A stretch of DNA of 9,470 nucleotides from Fimbriiglobus sp. (GTDB taxonomy: Bacteria > Planctomycetota > Planctomycetia > Gemmatales > Gemmataceae): positions 1 to 9,470 of the forward strand of contig JANXTD010000856.1 in assembly GCA_025352585.1 (NCBI GenBank), given 5' to 3'. The position numbers and the translations under genes were made by a program. The notes below the pieces were generated by a model. It saw only the letters and a program-made list of their open reading frames with translations. It had not been told where the DNA came from and did not search any database. Below are positions 1 through 6,448 of this stretch, in pieces (within the stretch, counting starts at the first letter, position 1; the number at the start of each line of letters is the position of its first letter).

Positions 1-50
1 GACAAAGTTGATGTGCGGAGGCCGAACGGTCAACGGCCGTGAACTTTGTC
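1..50. repeat. Imperfect inverted repeat at the left edge
   Basis: The outer arms GACAAAGTT (1-9) and AACTTTGTC (42-50) are perfectly complementary. An inner pair, GGCCG (20-24) and CGGCC (34-38), closes a 9-nt loop. The spacers between outer and inner stems are unequal (10 and 3 nt), so the hairpin would carry an asymmetric internal loop. The arm starts on the first base of the window, so the element may extend to the left. No T-tract follows on the + strand. It could be a transcript-end structure of an upstream gene or the end of a small element. Confidence 0.45.
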
Positions 51-198
51 CTGGCCCGCTTCGACCCTCGCTCGCGCGTCGGGCTAACAAGAGTCGCCCG
101 CGGCGGAGCCGAATGCCCGGACCAAGCGTGGCAACCAGCCCCGGCCACGCCGTCGTCCCTAAACTGTCTGGTGACACCACCTGTCAGGGAACCGACGC
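51..198. other. Non-coding leader upstream of the RND permease
   Basis: No convincing gene is present here. The segment 55-85 reads, on the - strand, AGCCCGACGCGCGAGCGAGG, a sequence type resembling short intergenic repeats I recall from planctomycete genomes. Next to it, 96-111 (GCCCGCGGCGGAGCCG) recurs with one mismatch at 5416-5431, also between genes. A perfect 7-bp inverted repeat GCGTGGC (126-132) / GCCACGC (144-150) with an 11-nt loop follows. No good -35/-10 pair is visible; TAAACT at 160-165 is a weak -10 candidate. AGGGA at 186-190 is the likely ribosome binding site for the permease, 8 nt before its ATG. Confidence 0.5.
172..186. promoter_or_regulatory. Possible operator, TGACA-N5-TGTCA
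   Basis: TGACACCACCTGTCA is a perfect 5-bp inverted repeat with a 5-nt spacer, ending 12 nt before the permease ATG. CTGTC also occurs as a direct repeat at 164-168 and 181-185, and GGTGACACC (170-178) is a second small palindrome. Such symmetry just upstream of an efflux gene fits a dimeric repressor site, but no regulator gene lies in the window. The symmetry is seen; the operator role is inference. Confidence 0.25.
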
Positions 199-3100
199 AT
201 GGCGATTTGGGAAATCTGTATCCGCCGGCCGGTCTTCACGCTGATGCTCGTGATGGCCCCGCTCGTCCTCGGCGTCGCCTCGTACACCCGGCTCGGCGTC
301 GAACTCTTCCCCAACGTCGATATCCCCGTCGTCGTCGTCACGACCACGCTCAAAGGTGCCAGTGTGGACGAGATGGAGGCGGCGGTCACCAAGCCGATCG
401 AGGAGGCCGTTAACACCGTCTCGGGCATCGACGAACTGCGCAGCACCACCCGCGAGGGGGCGACCGAGGTCGTCGTCGGCTTCAAGTTGGAGAAGAACGG
501 CGACCAGGCGGCCCAGGAAATCCGCGACAAGATGACGCTGATCTCGTCCCAACTCCCGGCCGGCACCGACTACCCCAAGGTCGAGAAGTTCAACCTCGAC
601 GCCGCGCCGGTGATCACGCTGGGCGTGTCGGGCAAGCGGTCGGTGCGCGAGATTTCCGAACTCGCCAAGAAGCTCATCAAGGAAGACCTCGAGGGCAACG
701 TCTACGGCGTCGGCGCGGTCATCCTCACCGGCGGCCAGCAGCGCGCCATCAACGTCACCGTCGATCCCGAGAAGCTGCGCAGCCGGGCGCTGAGCATCGA
801 GAACGTGCGGCAGGCGCTCGGGGCGCAGAACCTCGAACTGCCGGGCGGCCGCGTCGATCAAGGCTTGCGCGAGGAGGGCTTGCGGACCCTCGGCCGCGTC
901 TCGAAAGTCGAGGACTTCCCGAACCTGACGATCGTCAACCGCAAGGGCCACGCGATTCAGCTCTGGGAGGTCGGCAGTGGCCCCGGCCGCGGGGTCGAGG
1001 ACGGCGTCGAGGAGCCGCGGACGCTCAGCCGGCTCGACGGCGACGTGGCGGTCAGCCTGATCGTCCAGAAGCAGTCCGGCGGCAACACCGTCAAGGTCGC
1101 CGACGCGATCAAGGCCCGGCTCGAAGTCATCAAGTTGACGCTCCCGCAAGACATCCGCATCGAGGTGATCCGCGACCAGTCGAAATTCATCAAGGGGTCC
1201 ATTGAGGAAGTCAAGTTCCACCTGATGCTCGCGGCGGTCCTGGTGAGTGCCGTGCTGTTGCTGTTCATCCGCGACTGGCGAACCACGGTGATTGCCGCGC
1301 TGGCCGTGCCGACTTCCATTATCGGCACCTTCGCCTTCATGGACGTGATGGGCTTCTCGCTCAACAACATGACGCTCCTCGGGTTGATCCTGGCCGTCGG
1401 CATCGTCATCGATGACGCCGTGGTGGTACTCGAAAACGTCTTCCGGCACATGGAGGAGTACGGCAAGACGCCGTGGGACGCCGCCGTCGAGGGGACGCGG
1501 GAAATCGCCCTGGCGGTGCTGGCCACGACGATGTCCCTCGCCGTGATCTTCGCGCCGATTGCTTTTATGTCGGGGCAGGTCGGCCGCTTCTTCAACAGCT
1601 TCGGCTTCGTCGTCGGCTTCGCCATCATCCTGTCGATGGTCGTGAGCTTTACGCTGACGCCGATGCTCTGCGCCCGCTTCCTCCGCGCCCCCAAGGGTGG
1701 GCACGCGGCGGCGCAGCGCGGCTTCTGGGCCTGGCTGACGCGGCGCTACGTCGCCGTGCTGCGCTGGTGCCTCGGCGGCCGCGCCGGCTGGCACCGCGCG
1801 GTGGTCGTGCTGGCGGGGGTTCTGGTCTTCGCCTCGACGCCGGTCCTGTTCGTGATCGTCGGCACCGACTTCGTGCCGAAGGACGACCAGAGCGAGTTCG
1901 AGGTGGCCCTGACCCTGCCGGCCGGGACCGCCCTGGGCGACGCCGACCGGCTGTGCCTCGACATCGCGGCGCAGCTCCAAAAGGTCCGCGGCGTGACCAA
2001 CGTCTTCACCACGATCGGCGAGACCAACGGCCGCGCCGCCAAGGGCCAGGGCGACGTGACCCGCGTGCTGTTCTACTGCAAGATGGTCGACCTGCGCGAA
2101 CGCAAGTTCGGCCAGCGCGACGCCATGCAGGACGCGAGAAACGTCATGTTACGCTACCCCGACTTGCGGGCGTCGGTGCAGGAGGTCAAGCTGTTCAGCA
2201 GCAGCGCGTTCAAGAACGTGCAGCTCGAAGTCTGCCTGACGGGACCGGACACGGTCGTCCTCGAAAAGGCGGCCGACGCGCTCAAGCGGCGCATGGCCGC
2301 GGCCGGCAGTTTCGCCGACGTGGACACGACGCTCAAGGAGCGTAACCCCGAACTGCAAGTGGCCATCGACCGGCGTAAGGCCGGCGACCTCGACGTGAGC
2401 GTGCAGTCGATCGCGTCCACCCTCGGCGTGCTCGTCGGCGGCGAACCGGTGGGCAAGTTCAAGGAGGGGGCCGACCAGTACGACGTGTGGCTGCGGGCGG
2501 CGCTGCCGAGCCGCGACCGGCCCGAGGCGATCAAGTCGCTGACGGTACCCGCGGCCGGCGGCCAGCTCGTCGAGTTGCGCAACGTCGCGGCGATCTCGGG
2601 CGAGCGCTCCCCGGCGGTGATCGAGCGCTTCAACCGCCAGCGCTTCGTCGCCGTGCAGGGCAACCTCACCGAGGGCGCGGTGCTCGGCAAGGTGCTGCCG
2701 GTCGTCGCCGGGTACATCGACGAACTCGACCTGCCGGCCGGCTACCGCTACGAGTTCCTGGGCGAGGCCAAGCTCATGAAGGACTCGAACTCGAACTTCG
2801 CGCTCGCCTTCTTCCTGGCCTTCCTTTTCATGTACATGATCCTGGCCGCGCAGTTTGAAAGCCTCGTCCACCCGATCACGATCCTCGCCGCCGTGCCGTT
2901 GACGTTGCCGTTCGCGCTGCTATCGCTGTTGCTGCTGCGAACGCCGCTGGACGTGTACGCAATGATCGGCCTGTTCATGCTCTTCGGCATCGTCAAGAAG
3001 AACGGCATCCTGCAAGTCGATTACACCAACGTCTTGCGGTCTCGCGGCCTGACCCGCGACGTTGCGATTCTCAAAGCCAACGAGGCACGCTTGCGGCCGA

Positions 3101-3363
3101 TCTTGATGACGACGATCATGCTCGTGGCCGCGATGATCCCGATCGCGACCGGCCAAGGCCCCGGAGCCGGCGCGCGGGCGAGCATGGCGAAAGTCATCCT
3201 CGGCGGGCAACTGCTGTCGCTGCTGTTGACGCTGCTGATCACGCCGGTGGCGTACAGCCTGTGGGACGACGTGTCGCGCGGCTTCGCGTGGCTGGCGACG
3301 CGCCGCCGGGCCGCGCCGGCACCGGGCGAGACGCTGGTCGATTTGCAGCCGGTGGCGGTTTAG
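199..3363 (+). CDS. RND efflux transporter permease (AcrB/HAE1-like)
   Basis: This 1054-residue inner-membrane protein should act as the proton-driven pump of a tripartite efflux complex that moves drugs or other hydrophobic compounds out of the cell. The length is normal for the family (about 1030-1060). The N-terminus (IRRPVFTLMLVM, then GVELFPNVDIP) is the classic first transmembrane helix and start of the porter domain. The TM4 motif GIVIDDAVVVLENV carries the paired aspartates D405-D406, and TM10 (FGIVKKNGIL) carries K934, matching the AcrB D407/D408/K940 proton relay, so the pump looks functional. The two large periplasmic loops lie at roughly residues 30-335 and 560-865. ATG 199 has AGGGA 8 nt upstream. 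No adaptor or outer-membrane channel gene is in view; an adaptor often sits just upstream, which would be off the left edge. The substrate cannot be told. Confidence 0.95.
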   Translation: MAIWEICIRRPVFTLMLVMAPLVLGVASYTRLGVELFPNVDIPVVVVTTTLKGASVDEMEAAVTKPIEEAVNTVSGIDELRSTTREGATEVVVGFKLEKNGDQAAQEIRDKMTLISSQLPAGTDYPKVEKFNLDAAPVITLGVSGKRSVREISELAKKLIKEDLEGNVYGVGAVILTGGQQRAINVTVDPEKLRSRALSIENVRQALGAQNLELPGGRVDQGLREEGLRTLGRVSKVEDFPNLTIVNRKGHAIQLWEVGSGPGRGVEDGVEEPRTLSRLDGDVAVSLIVQKQSGGNTVKVADAIKARLEVIKLTLPQDIRIEVIRDQSKFIKGSIEEVKFHLMLAAVLVSAVLLLFIRDWRTTVIAALAVPTSIIGTFAFMDVMGFSLNNMTLLGLILAVGIVIDDAVVVLENVFRHMEEYGKTPWDAAVEGTREIALAVLATTMSLAVIFAPIAFMSGQVGRFFNSFGFVVGFAIILSMVVSFTLTPMLCARFLRAPKGGHAAAQRGFWAWLTRRYVAVLRWCLGGRAGWHRAVVVLAGVLVFASTPVLFVIVGTDFVPKDDQSEFEVALTLPAGTALGDADRLCLDIAAQLQKVRGVTNVFTTIGETNGRAAKGQGDVTRVLFYCKMVDLRERKFGQRDAMQDARNVMLRYPDLRASVQEVKLFSSSAFKNVQLEVCLTGPDTVVLEKAADALKRRMAAAGSFADVDTTLKERNPELQVAIDRRKAGDLDVSVQSIASTLGVLVGGEPVGKFKEGADQYDVWLRAALPSRDRPEAIKSLTVPAAGGQLVELRNVAAISGERSPAVIERFNRQRFVAVQGNLTEGAVLGKVLPVVAGYIDELDLPAGYRYEFLGEAKLMKDSNSNFALAFFLAFLFMYMILAAQFESLVHPITILAAVPLTLPFALLSLLLLRTPLDVYAMIGLFMLFGIVKKNGILQVDYTNVLRSRGLTRDVAILKANEARLRPILMTTIMLVAAMIPIATGQGPGAGARASMAKVILGGQLLSLLLTLLITPVAYSLWDDVSRGFAWLATRRRAAPAPGETLVDLQPVAV

Positions 3364-3385
3364 GCAGGGGCGAATCGGTAAAACG

Positions 3386-3468
3386 TTTTGCCGCGGAGGA
3401 GCAGAGTCGCGGAGAAAACCAAAACTGGAATTGGGTTTTCTCCGCGACTCTGCGTCTCCGCGGCAAAA
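3386..3468. repeat. Long palindromic repeat between convergent genes; possible bidirectional terminator
   Basis: The two 35-nt arms (3386-3420 and 3434-3468) match at 33 of 35 positions as an inverted repeat around a 13-nt loop. The core is TTTTGCCGCGGAG, then GCAGAGTCGCGGAGAAAACC. Thirty bases of the arm recur at 7933-7962 and inverted at 8079-8108. It fills the gap between the permease stop and the aminotransferase stop. The stem is followed by AATTGTTTTT on the + strand and, read on the - strand, ends in an AAAACGTTTT stretch, so it could end transcription in both directions. A stem this long and its recurrence also suggest a mobile palindromic element. Confidence 0.8.
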
Positions 3469-3510
3469 TTGTTTTTGAGGCCGCACGCCCGAAAACCCAA
3501 CGCCATTCGC

Positions 3511-4377
3511 TTAGGCCCGGACCAGCTTCGCGTAGGCCGCTTGCAGCGCCTTCGTCACGGGGCCGACGGCGTACTCCTGGGCGTCGATCTTGCCCACCGC
3601 CGTCACCTCGACGGCGGTGCCGGTCACGAAGACCTCCCTAGCTTGCCGCACCTCCTCCGGCCAGATCGCGCGCTCGATCACGGTGAGGCCTTGGGCGCGG
3701 GCCAGGTCGATCACCGACAGGCGGGTGATGCCGTTGAGGAAGCAGTCGGCGGCGGGGGTGTGCAGCGCGCCGTCGGGCATCACGAAGAATAGGTTGGCCC
3801 CCGTCGCCTCGGACACCTGCCCGCGGTAGTCGAGCATGAAGGCGTCGTCGTAGCCGGCCGCGACCGCCTCGTCGCGGGCCATCGTGCAGATCACGTACAG
3901 GCCCGCGCACTTCGCCGCGGTCGGGGCGCTCTCGGGGCTGGGCCGCTTCCACCGGCTGGTTTGCAGCGCGATCGACGGCCCGCCGTAGTAGGCCGGCCAC
4001 TCGAAGGCCGCGACCGCCAGGTGGACCTTCGTGCCCTTCGCGGAAACGCCGATCGCCTCCGCGCCGCGGTAGGCGATCGTGCGAATGTAGCCGAGGTCGA
4101 GGTTGTTTTCCTTCACGACGAGGTCCGTCGCGGCCATGACCTCTTCGAGCGAGTACGGAATCTGCATTGCCACGAGCTTGGCAGAGTCGAGCAGGCGTTG
4201 GGTGTGCTCGCGCAGCTTGAAGACCTTACCGCCGTAGCAGCGCTCGCCCTCGAACACGGCGTTGCCGTAGTGGAGGCTGTGCGACAGGACGTGGACCTTG
4301 GCGTCGCGCCAGGCGGTCAGCCGGCCGTTGACCCAAATCACGCCGTCGCGCTCGTCCAGGGGCAGCAGCAGGCTCAT
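3511..4377 (-). CDS. ilvE: Branched-chain-amino-acid aminotransferase (class IV)
   Basis: This 288-residue PLP-dependent enzyme most likely catalyses reversible transamination between leucine, isoleucine or valine and 2-oxoglutarate, in the cytoplasm. Fold-type IV landmarks occur in order: VNGRLTAW near the N-terminus, HYGNAVFEGERCY (36-48), YIRTIAYRG (97-105), the PLP Schiff-base lysine K156 in TAAKCAGLY, the phosphate/pyridine-binding SEATGANLF with E190, LNGITRLSVIDLA and EVFVTGTAVEVTAVG. K156 and E190 match the spacing in E. coli IlvE (309 aa). The start chosen is ATG 4377, with GAGG 9 nt upstream. The in-frame ATG at 4416 has no ribosome binding site, and a candidate -10 box overlaps it. 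A D-amino-acid aminotransferase or aminodeoxychorismate lyase is less likely given the EGERCY and YIRTIAYRG signatures. It stands alone, away from other branched-chain genes. Confidence 0.9.
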   Translation of the reverse strand: MSLLLPLDERDGVIWVNGRLTAWRDAKVHVLSHSLHYGNAVFEGERCYGGKVFKLREHTQRLLDSAKLVAMQIPYSLEEVMAATDLVVKENNLDLGYIRTIAYRGAEAIGVSAKGTKVHLAVAAFEWPAYYGGPSIALQTSRWKRPSPESAPTAAKCAGLYVICTMARDEAVAAGYDDAFMLDYRGQVSEATGANLFFVMPDGALHTPAADCFLNGITRLSVIDLARAQGLTVIERAIWPEEVRQAREVFVTGTAVEVTAVGKIDAQEYAVGPVTKALQAAYAKLVRA

Positions 4378-4386
4378 CACGATCAA

Positions 4387-4390
4387 CCTC
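4387..4390 (-). promoter_or_regulatory. Ribosome binding site that sets the ilvE start
   Basis: GAGG on the - strand lies 9 nt before ATG 4377. It supports the 288-residue start over the one 13 codons upstream. Confidence 0.5.
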
Positions 4391-4415
4391 GACAGGGGGA
4401 GAAGGTACTGGGACA

Positions 4416-4444
4416 ATTCTAGTCGCCCAGCCCCCGTCGGCGAA
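4416..4444 (-). promoter_or_regulatory. Candidate promoter for ilvE
   Basis: On the - strand TAGAAT (4416-4421, 5 of 6 to TATAAT) follows a weak -35 TTCGCC (4439-4444) at a 17-bp spacing. This would place the transcript start near 4409, about 30 nt before the start codon. A hyphenated palindrome CTGGG (4408-4412) / CCCAG (4426-4430) straddles the -10 and could be an operator. Planctomycete promoters are poorly defined, so this is only a consensus match. Confidence 0.3.
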
Positions 4445-4499
4445 CATCGCCCCCGCCGCGGCGTACCGAGTGTAAGGCGAACTTCGCGGGGGGCGGCCG

Positions 4500-5408
4500 A
4501 TGCGCGGGCGGGTCACGGTGCTACTGCTGCTCCTCGGCGGCTTCGTCGTCGGCGGGCTGCTGCTCACGCTGCTCCAGCGCAGCCGGGCGGCGCAGGCGCT
4601 CGTCTACTCGGTGAACAACGTCCGCGAGTTGAGCCAGTTCGCGTTGCTCGGCGGCACCGACCCGGCCAAGGGTCCGCAGGCCGGCCGTCTCAACTTCCCG
4701 GACGACCCGCGCTTCGTGCCGACGCCGCGCGAGCGCTTCGCCGAGCGGAACGTCGCCGCCGCGGTCCCCGCCGGGACCGTGTTCCGCCCCGAGTTGCCGC
4801 CCGAACGCCGGCTGAGTTGGGTCGCCCCGCTACTGCCGACGTTCAACCAGAAGCGGCAAGACACGCTGGCGGTGTACGGCCGGCTCGACCTGACGCAGGC
4901 GTGGGACGCCGGGCCGAACCGGGCCGCCGCCGAGACGCCGCTGCGCATCCTGGTGAGCTACGCCGCCCCGCCGCCGGCAAATCCCGGCGAGCCGGCGGTG
5001 ACGCAGTACGTCGGCGTCGGCGGCCTCGGCGTGGACGCCCCGACGCTACCGCTCGGCCCGGACAACGTCGCCGACCCCCGCGCCGGCTGCTTCCGCTACG
5101 ACGGCCCGACGCCGTTCGCCGCGGTCGCCGACGGCCTGAGCCAGACGGTCCTCATCGGCGAAGTCTCGACCGACCTCGGCCCGTGGCTCCAAGGCGGCCC
5201 GACGACGGTGCGGACCTTCGACACCTCCCCAGGCGCGCGGCCGCCAGTCGGCGTCGGCGGCCAGTTCGGCGGCAACCACCTCGCTGGCGGCCTTTTCGGC
5301 ATGGCCGACCACGGCGTGCGCGTCTTGACGCAGCGCACCGACGCGCGGTTCCTGGCGAACCTGTGTACGGTCAACGGCGGCGTCGCCGCGCCGCTGCCGG
5401 GGGACTAG
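4500..5408 (+). CDS. Membrane-anchored DUF1559-like protein without a prepilin leader
   Basis: This 302-residue protein is a diverged member of the DUF1559 family, type IV pilin/pseudopilin-like proteins greatly expanded in planctomycetes and of unclear function. One hydrophobic helix spans residues 5-25. After it come family landmarks: the helix with NNVRELSQFAL (39-49, compare the usual NNLKQLGLALHN), LSWVAPLLPTFNQ (105-117), the WDAGPN segment (135-140), a TQYVGVGG segment (168-175), ADGLSQTVLIGE (210-221), and GGNHLAGGLFGMADHGVRVL (257-276), which parallels the usual HPGG...FADGSVRF. The prepilin motif GFTLIE at the N-terminus is absent: residues 3-8 are GRVTVL, with no glutamate at +5. 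An in-frame TAA at 4473 and no earlier start codon show this is not a misplaced start. The helix is therefore probably a permanent anchor. It leads a likely three-gene operon (gaps 52 and 34 nt). Confidence 0.75.
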   Translation: MRGRVTVLLLLLGGFVVGGLLLTLLQRSRAAQALVYSVNNVRELSQFALLGGTDPAKGPQAGRLNFPDDPRFVPTPRERFAERNVAAAVPAGTVFRPELPPERRLSWVAPLLPTFNQKRQDTLAVYGRLDLTQAWDAGPNRAAAETPLRILVSYAAPPPANPGEPAVTQYVGVGGLGVDAPTLPLGPDNVADPRAGCFRYDGPTPFAAVADGLSQTVLIGEVSTDLGPWLQGGPTTVRTFDTSPGARPPVGVGGQFGGNHLAGGLFGMADHGVRVLTQRTDARFLANLCTVNGGVAAPLPGD

Positions 5409-5415
5409 TCGCCGC

Positions 5416-5432
5416 GCCTGCGGCGGAGCCGT
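5416..5432. repeat. Short GC hairpin sharing a 16-mer with the left leader
   Basis: GCCTGCGGCGGAGCCG (5416-5431) matches 96-111 at 15 of 16 bases; both copies are intergenic. The 17 bases CTGCGGC-GGA-GCCGTAG (5418-5434 region) can form a small stem with one mismatch. The sequence is low in complexity, so chance similarity in GC-rich DNA is possible. Confidence 0.3.
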
Positions 5433-5460
5433 AGAACACACCAACCCCGAGGCGACGCCG

Positions 5461-5829
5461 ATGGAACCGAAACTCGTGACGGTTTGCACCTACGAACACC
5501 CCGTTCAGGCCGAGGTGGCGAAGTTCGCGCTGGAGGCGGAGGGCTTGACGGCGTTCGTCGCCGACGCGGAGTTCGTGACGAACATGTTCCTTGGCGTCAG
5601 CGCGGCGGGCGGCGTCAAGCTACAAGTCCCCGAGTCGGACGTGCCCGCGGCGATGGCCTTACTTGCCGCCAACCCCAGTCTCGCGAACCCGTCGGCCGAC
5701 CGCCCGGCGGACGACGGCGTGCCGCGCTGCCTGTCGTGCGGCGCGACGATGCCGGCCGAGGCGACCGCCTGCCCCGCGTGCGGCTGGAGCTACCTCGACG
5801 GCGCGAAGCCCGAAGACGCCGAGGGTTAA
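5461..5829 (+). CDS. DUF2007 domain protein with C-terminal zinc ribbon
   Basis: This is a 122-residue cytoplasmic protein. Residues 4-70 (LVTVCTYEHPVQAEVAKFALEAEGLTAFVAD, then a GGVKLQVPESDVPAAMALL end) match the DUF2007 fold, a small ferredoxin-like domain annotated as putative signal transducing, in which a short strand-helix unit senses or binds an unknown partner. After a flexible linker, C90-X2-C93 and C104-X2-C107 form a rubredoxin-type zinc ribbon (CLSCG ... CPACGW). DUF2007 joined to a zinc ribbon is a recurrent arrangement; no enzymatic role is known. ATG 5461 has GAGG 8 nt upstream. It lies between two membrane-anchored proteins on the same strand, probably in one transcript, and may act with them, though nothing in the sequence shows this. 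Confidence 0.85.
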   Translation: MEPKLVTVCTYEHPVQAEVAKFALEAEGLTAFVADAEFVTNMFLGVSAAGGVKLQVPESDVPAAMALLAANPSLANPSADRPADDGVPRCLSCGATMPAEATACPACGWSYLDGAKPEDAEG

Positions 5830-5863
5830 CGGCGTCCCGCAACTCCCTCTGTCGGAGGCACGC

Positions 5864-6418
5864 ATGCCGGGCTGGGTTTGGCTCCTCCTCGGGCTGGCGA
5901 CCCTCGGGACGTGCGTCGCCGTCGGGCTGTTCGTCGCCTGGGCGAGGCGGATGTTAAAACTGCTCCAAGGCTGGGAGGAGGAGATCGAGGAGTTCGGCGA
6001 GCGCACGAAGGCCTGGATCATCGACGTCGAGCCGGGCGAGGGCCTGATGTGGCCGATCGCGCACGTCCTGTTGTGCCCAGACCCGGACGTTCCGGATGAA
6101 GTCATGCGCGACCTGGCGCGGCGGGTCGAGGCGGTCCGCTTCCGCAAGCCCAAGGACCCCGTCCTCGCCGAGGTGGCCCGCCTGACGCGCTCCGAGCACG
6201 CGACCGAGACGCCCGGCCGGCAACGCCTGCCCGACGAGTTCACCGGGGGCCACGAGGTCTACGCGCAATACTTCCACATCGACGCGGGCCACAACGAGGA
6301 CAACCTGCCCGAAGGTGCCCTCGACTACGAGTCGTTCGACGTGCTGGTCATTTGGGACCACGAGACCGACCTGCTGCTCATCCCGCGGAAGAAGAAGCCC
6401 CGCAGGCGACGGGCCTGA
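5864..6418 (+). CDS. Unrecognised single-pass membrane protein
   Basis: I do not recognise a family for this 184-residue protein. One hydrophobic helix spans residues 4-26 (WVWLLLGLATLGTCVAVGLF), followed by a charged amphipathic stretch (ARRMLKLLQGWEEEIEEFGE, 27-46) that could be a short coiled coil. A soluble domain (about 50-175) follows, with an acidic, aromatic part (EVYAQYFHIDAGHNED, 131-146) and a final beta-like DVLVIWDHETDLLLIP. The protein ends in a strongly basic tail, RKKKPRRRRA. The short N-terminus and the positive residues after the helix suggest that the body is cytoplasmic. The start chosen is ATG 5864, with a good GGAGG 5 nt upstream; longer in-frame starts lie inside the preceding gene. 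It begins 34 nt after the zinc-ribbon gene and is likely co-transcribed. Its stop is 12 nt from the stop of the facing gene. Confidence 0.75.
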   Translation: MPGWVWLLLGLATLGTCVAVGLFVAWARRMLKLLQGWEEEIEEFGERTKAWIIDVEPGEGLMWPIAHVLLCPDPDVPDEVMRDLARRVEAVRFRKPKDPVLAEVARLTRSEHATETPGRQRLPDEFTGGHEVYAQYFHIDAGHNEDNLPEGALDYESFDVLVIWDHETDLLLIPRKKKPRRRRA

Positions 6419-6448
6419 CCCTCCGGTCGCTCACGCTCCCGGCTCGCC
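6419..6448. repeat. 30-bp dispersed repeat at a gene junction (GCGTGAGCGA type)
   Basis: Read on the - strand it contains GAGCCGGGAGCGTGAGCGAC. It covers the whole 12-nt gap between two convergent genes and the last codons of the phosphoesterase, including its TGA. A copy at 9420-9449 matches at 24 of 28 core bases. The unit has an internal GAGCG-T-GAGCG direct repeat. I recall similar elements as abundant in Gemmata-type genomes, but cannot check here. Confidence 0.6.

Noticed and set aside
184..1980. 598-codon open frame on the - strand opposite the permease
   Set aside because: It is antisense to a clear RND gene, its translation is low-complexity (rich in D, E, R, H, A, G), and it has no recognisable domain. 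Long antisense frames are expected in GC-rich DNA.
3386..3468. CRISPR-like repeat
   Set aside because: The related units are inverted arms of a hairpin, not regularly spaced direct repeats with unique spacers, and no cas gene is near.
4298..5434. 378-codon + strand frame overlapping the DUF1559-like gene
   Set aside because: The translation is almost entirely Arg, Pro, Ala and Gly, and it overlaps ilvE and the DUF1559-like gene; the competing frames carry family motifs.
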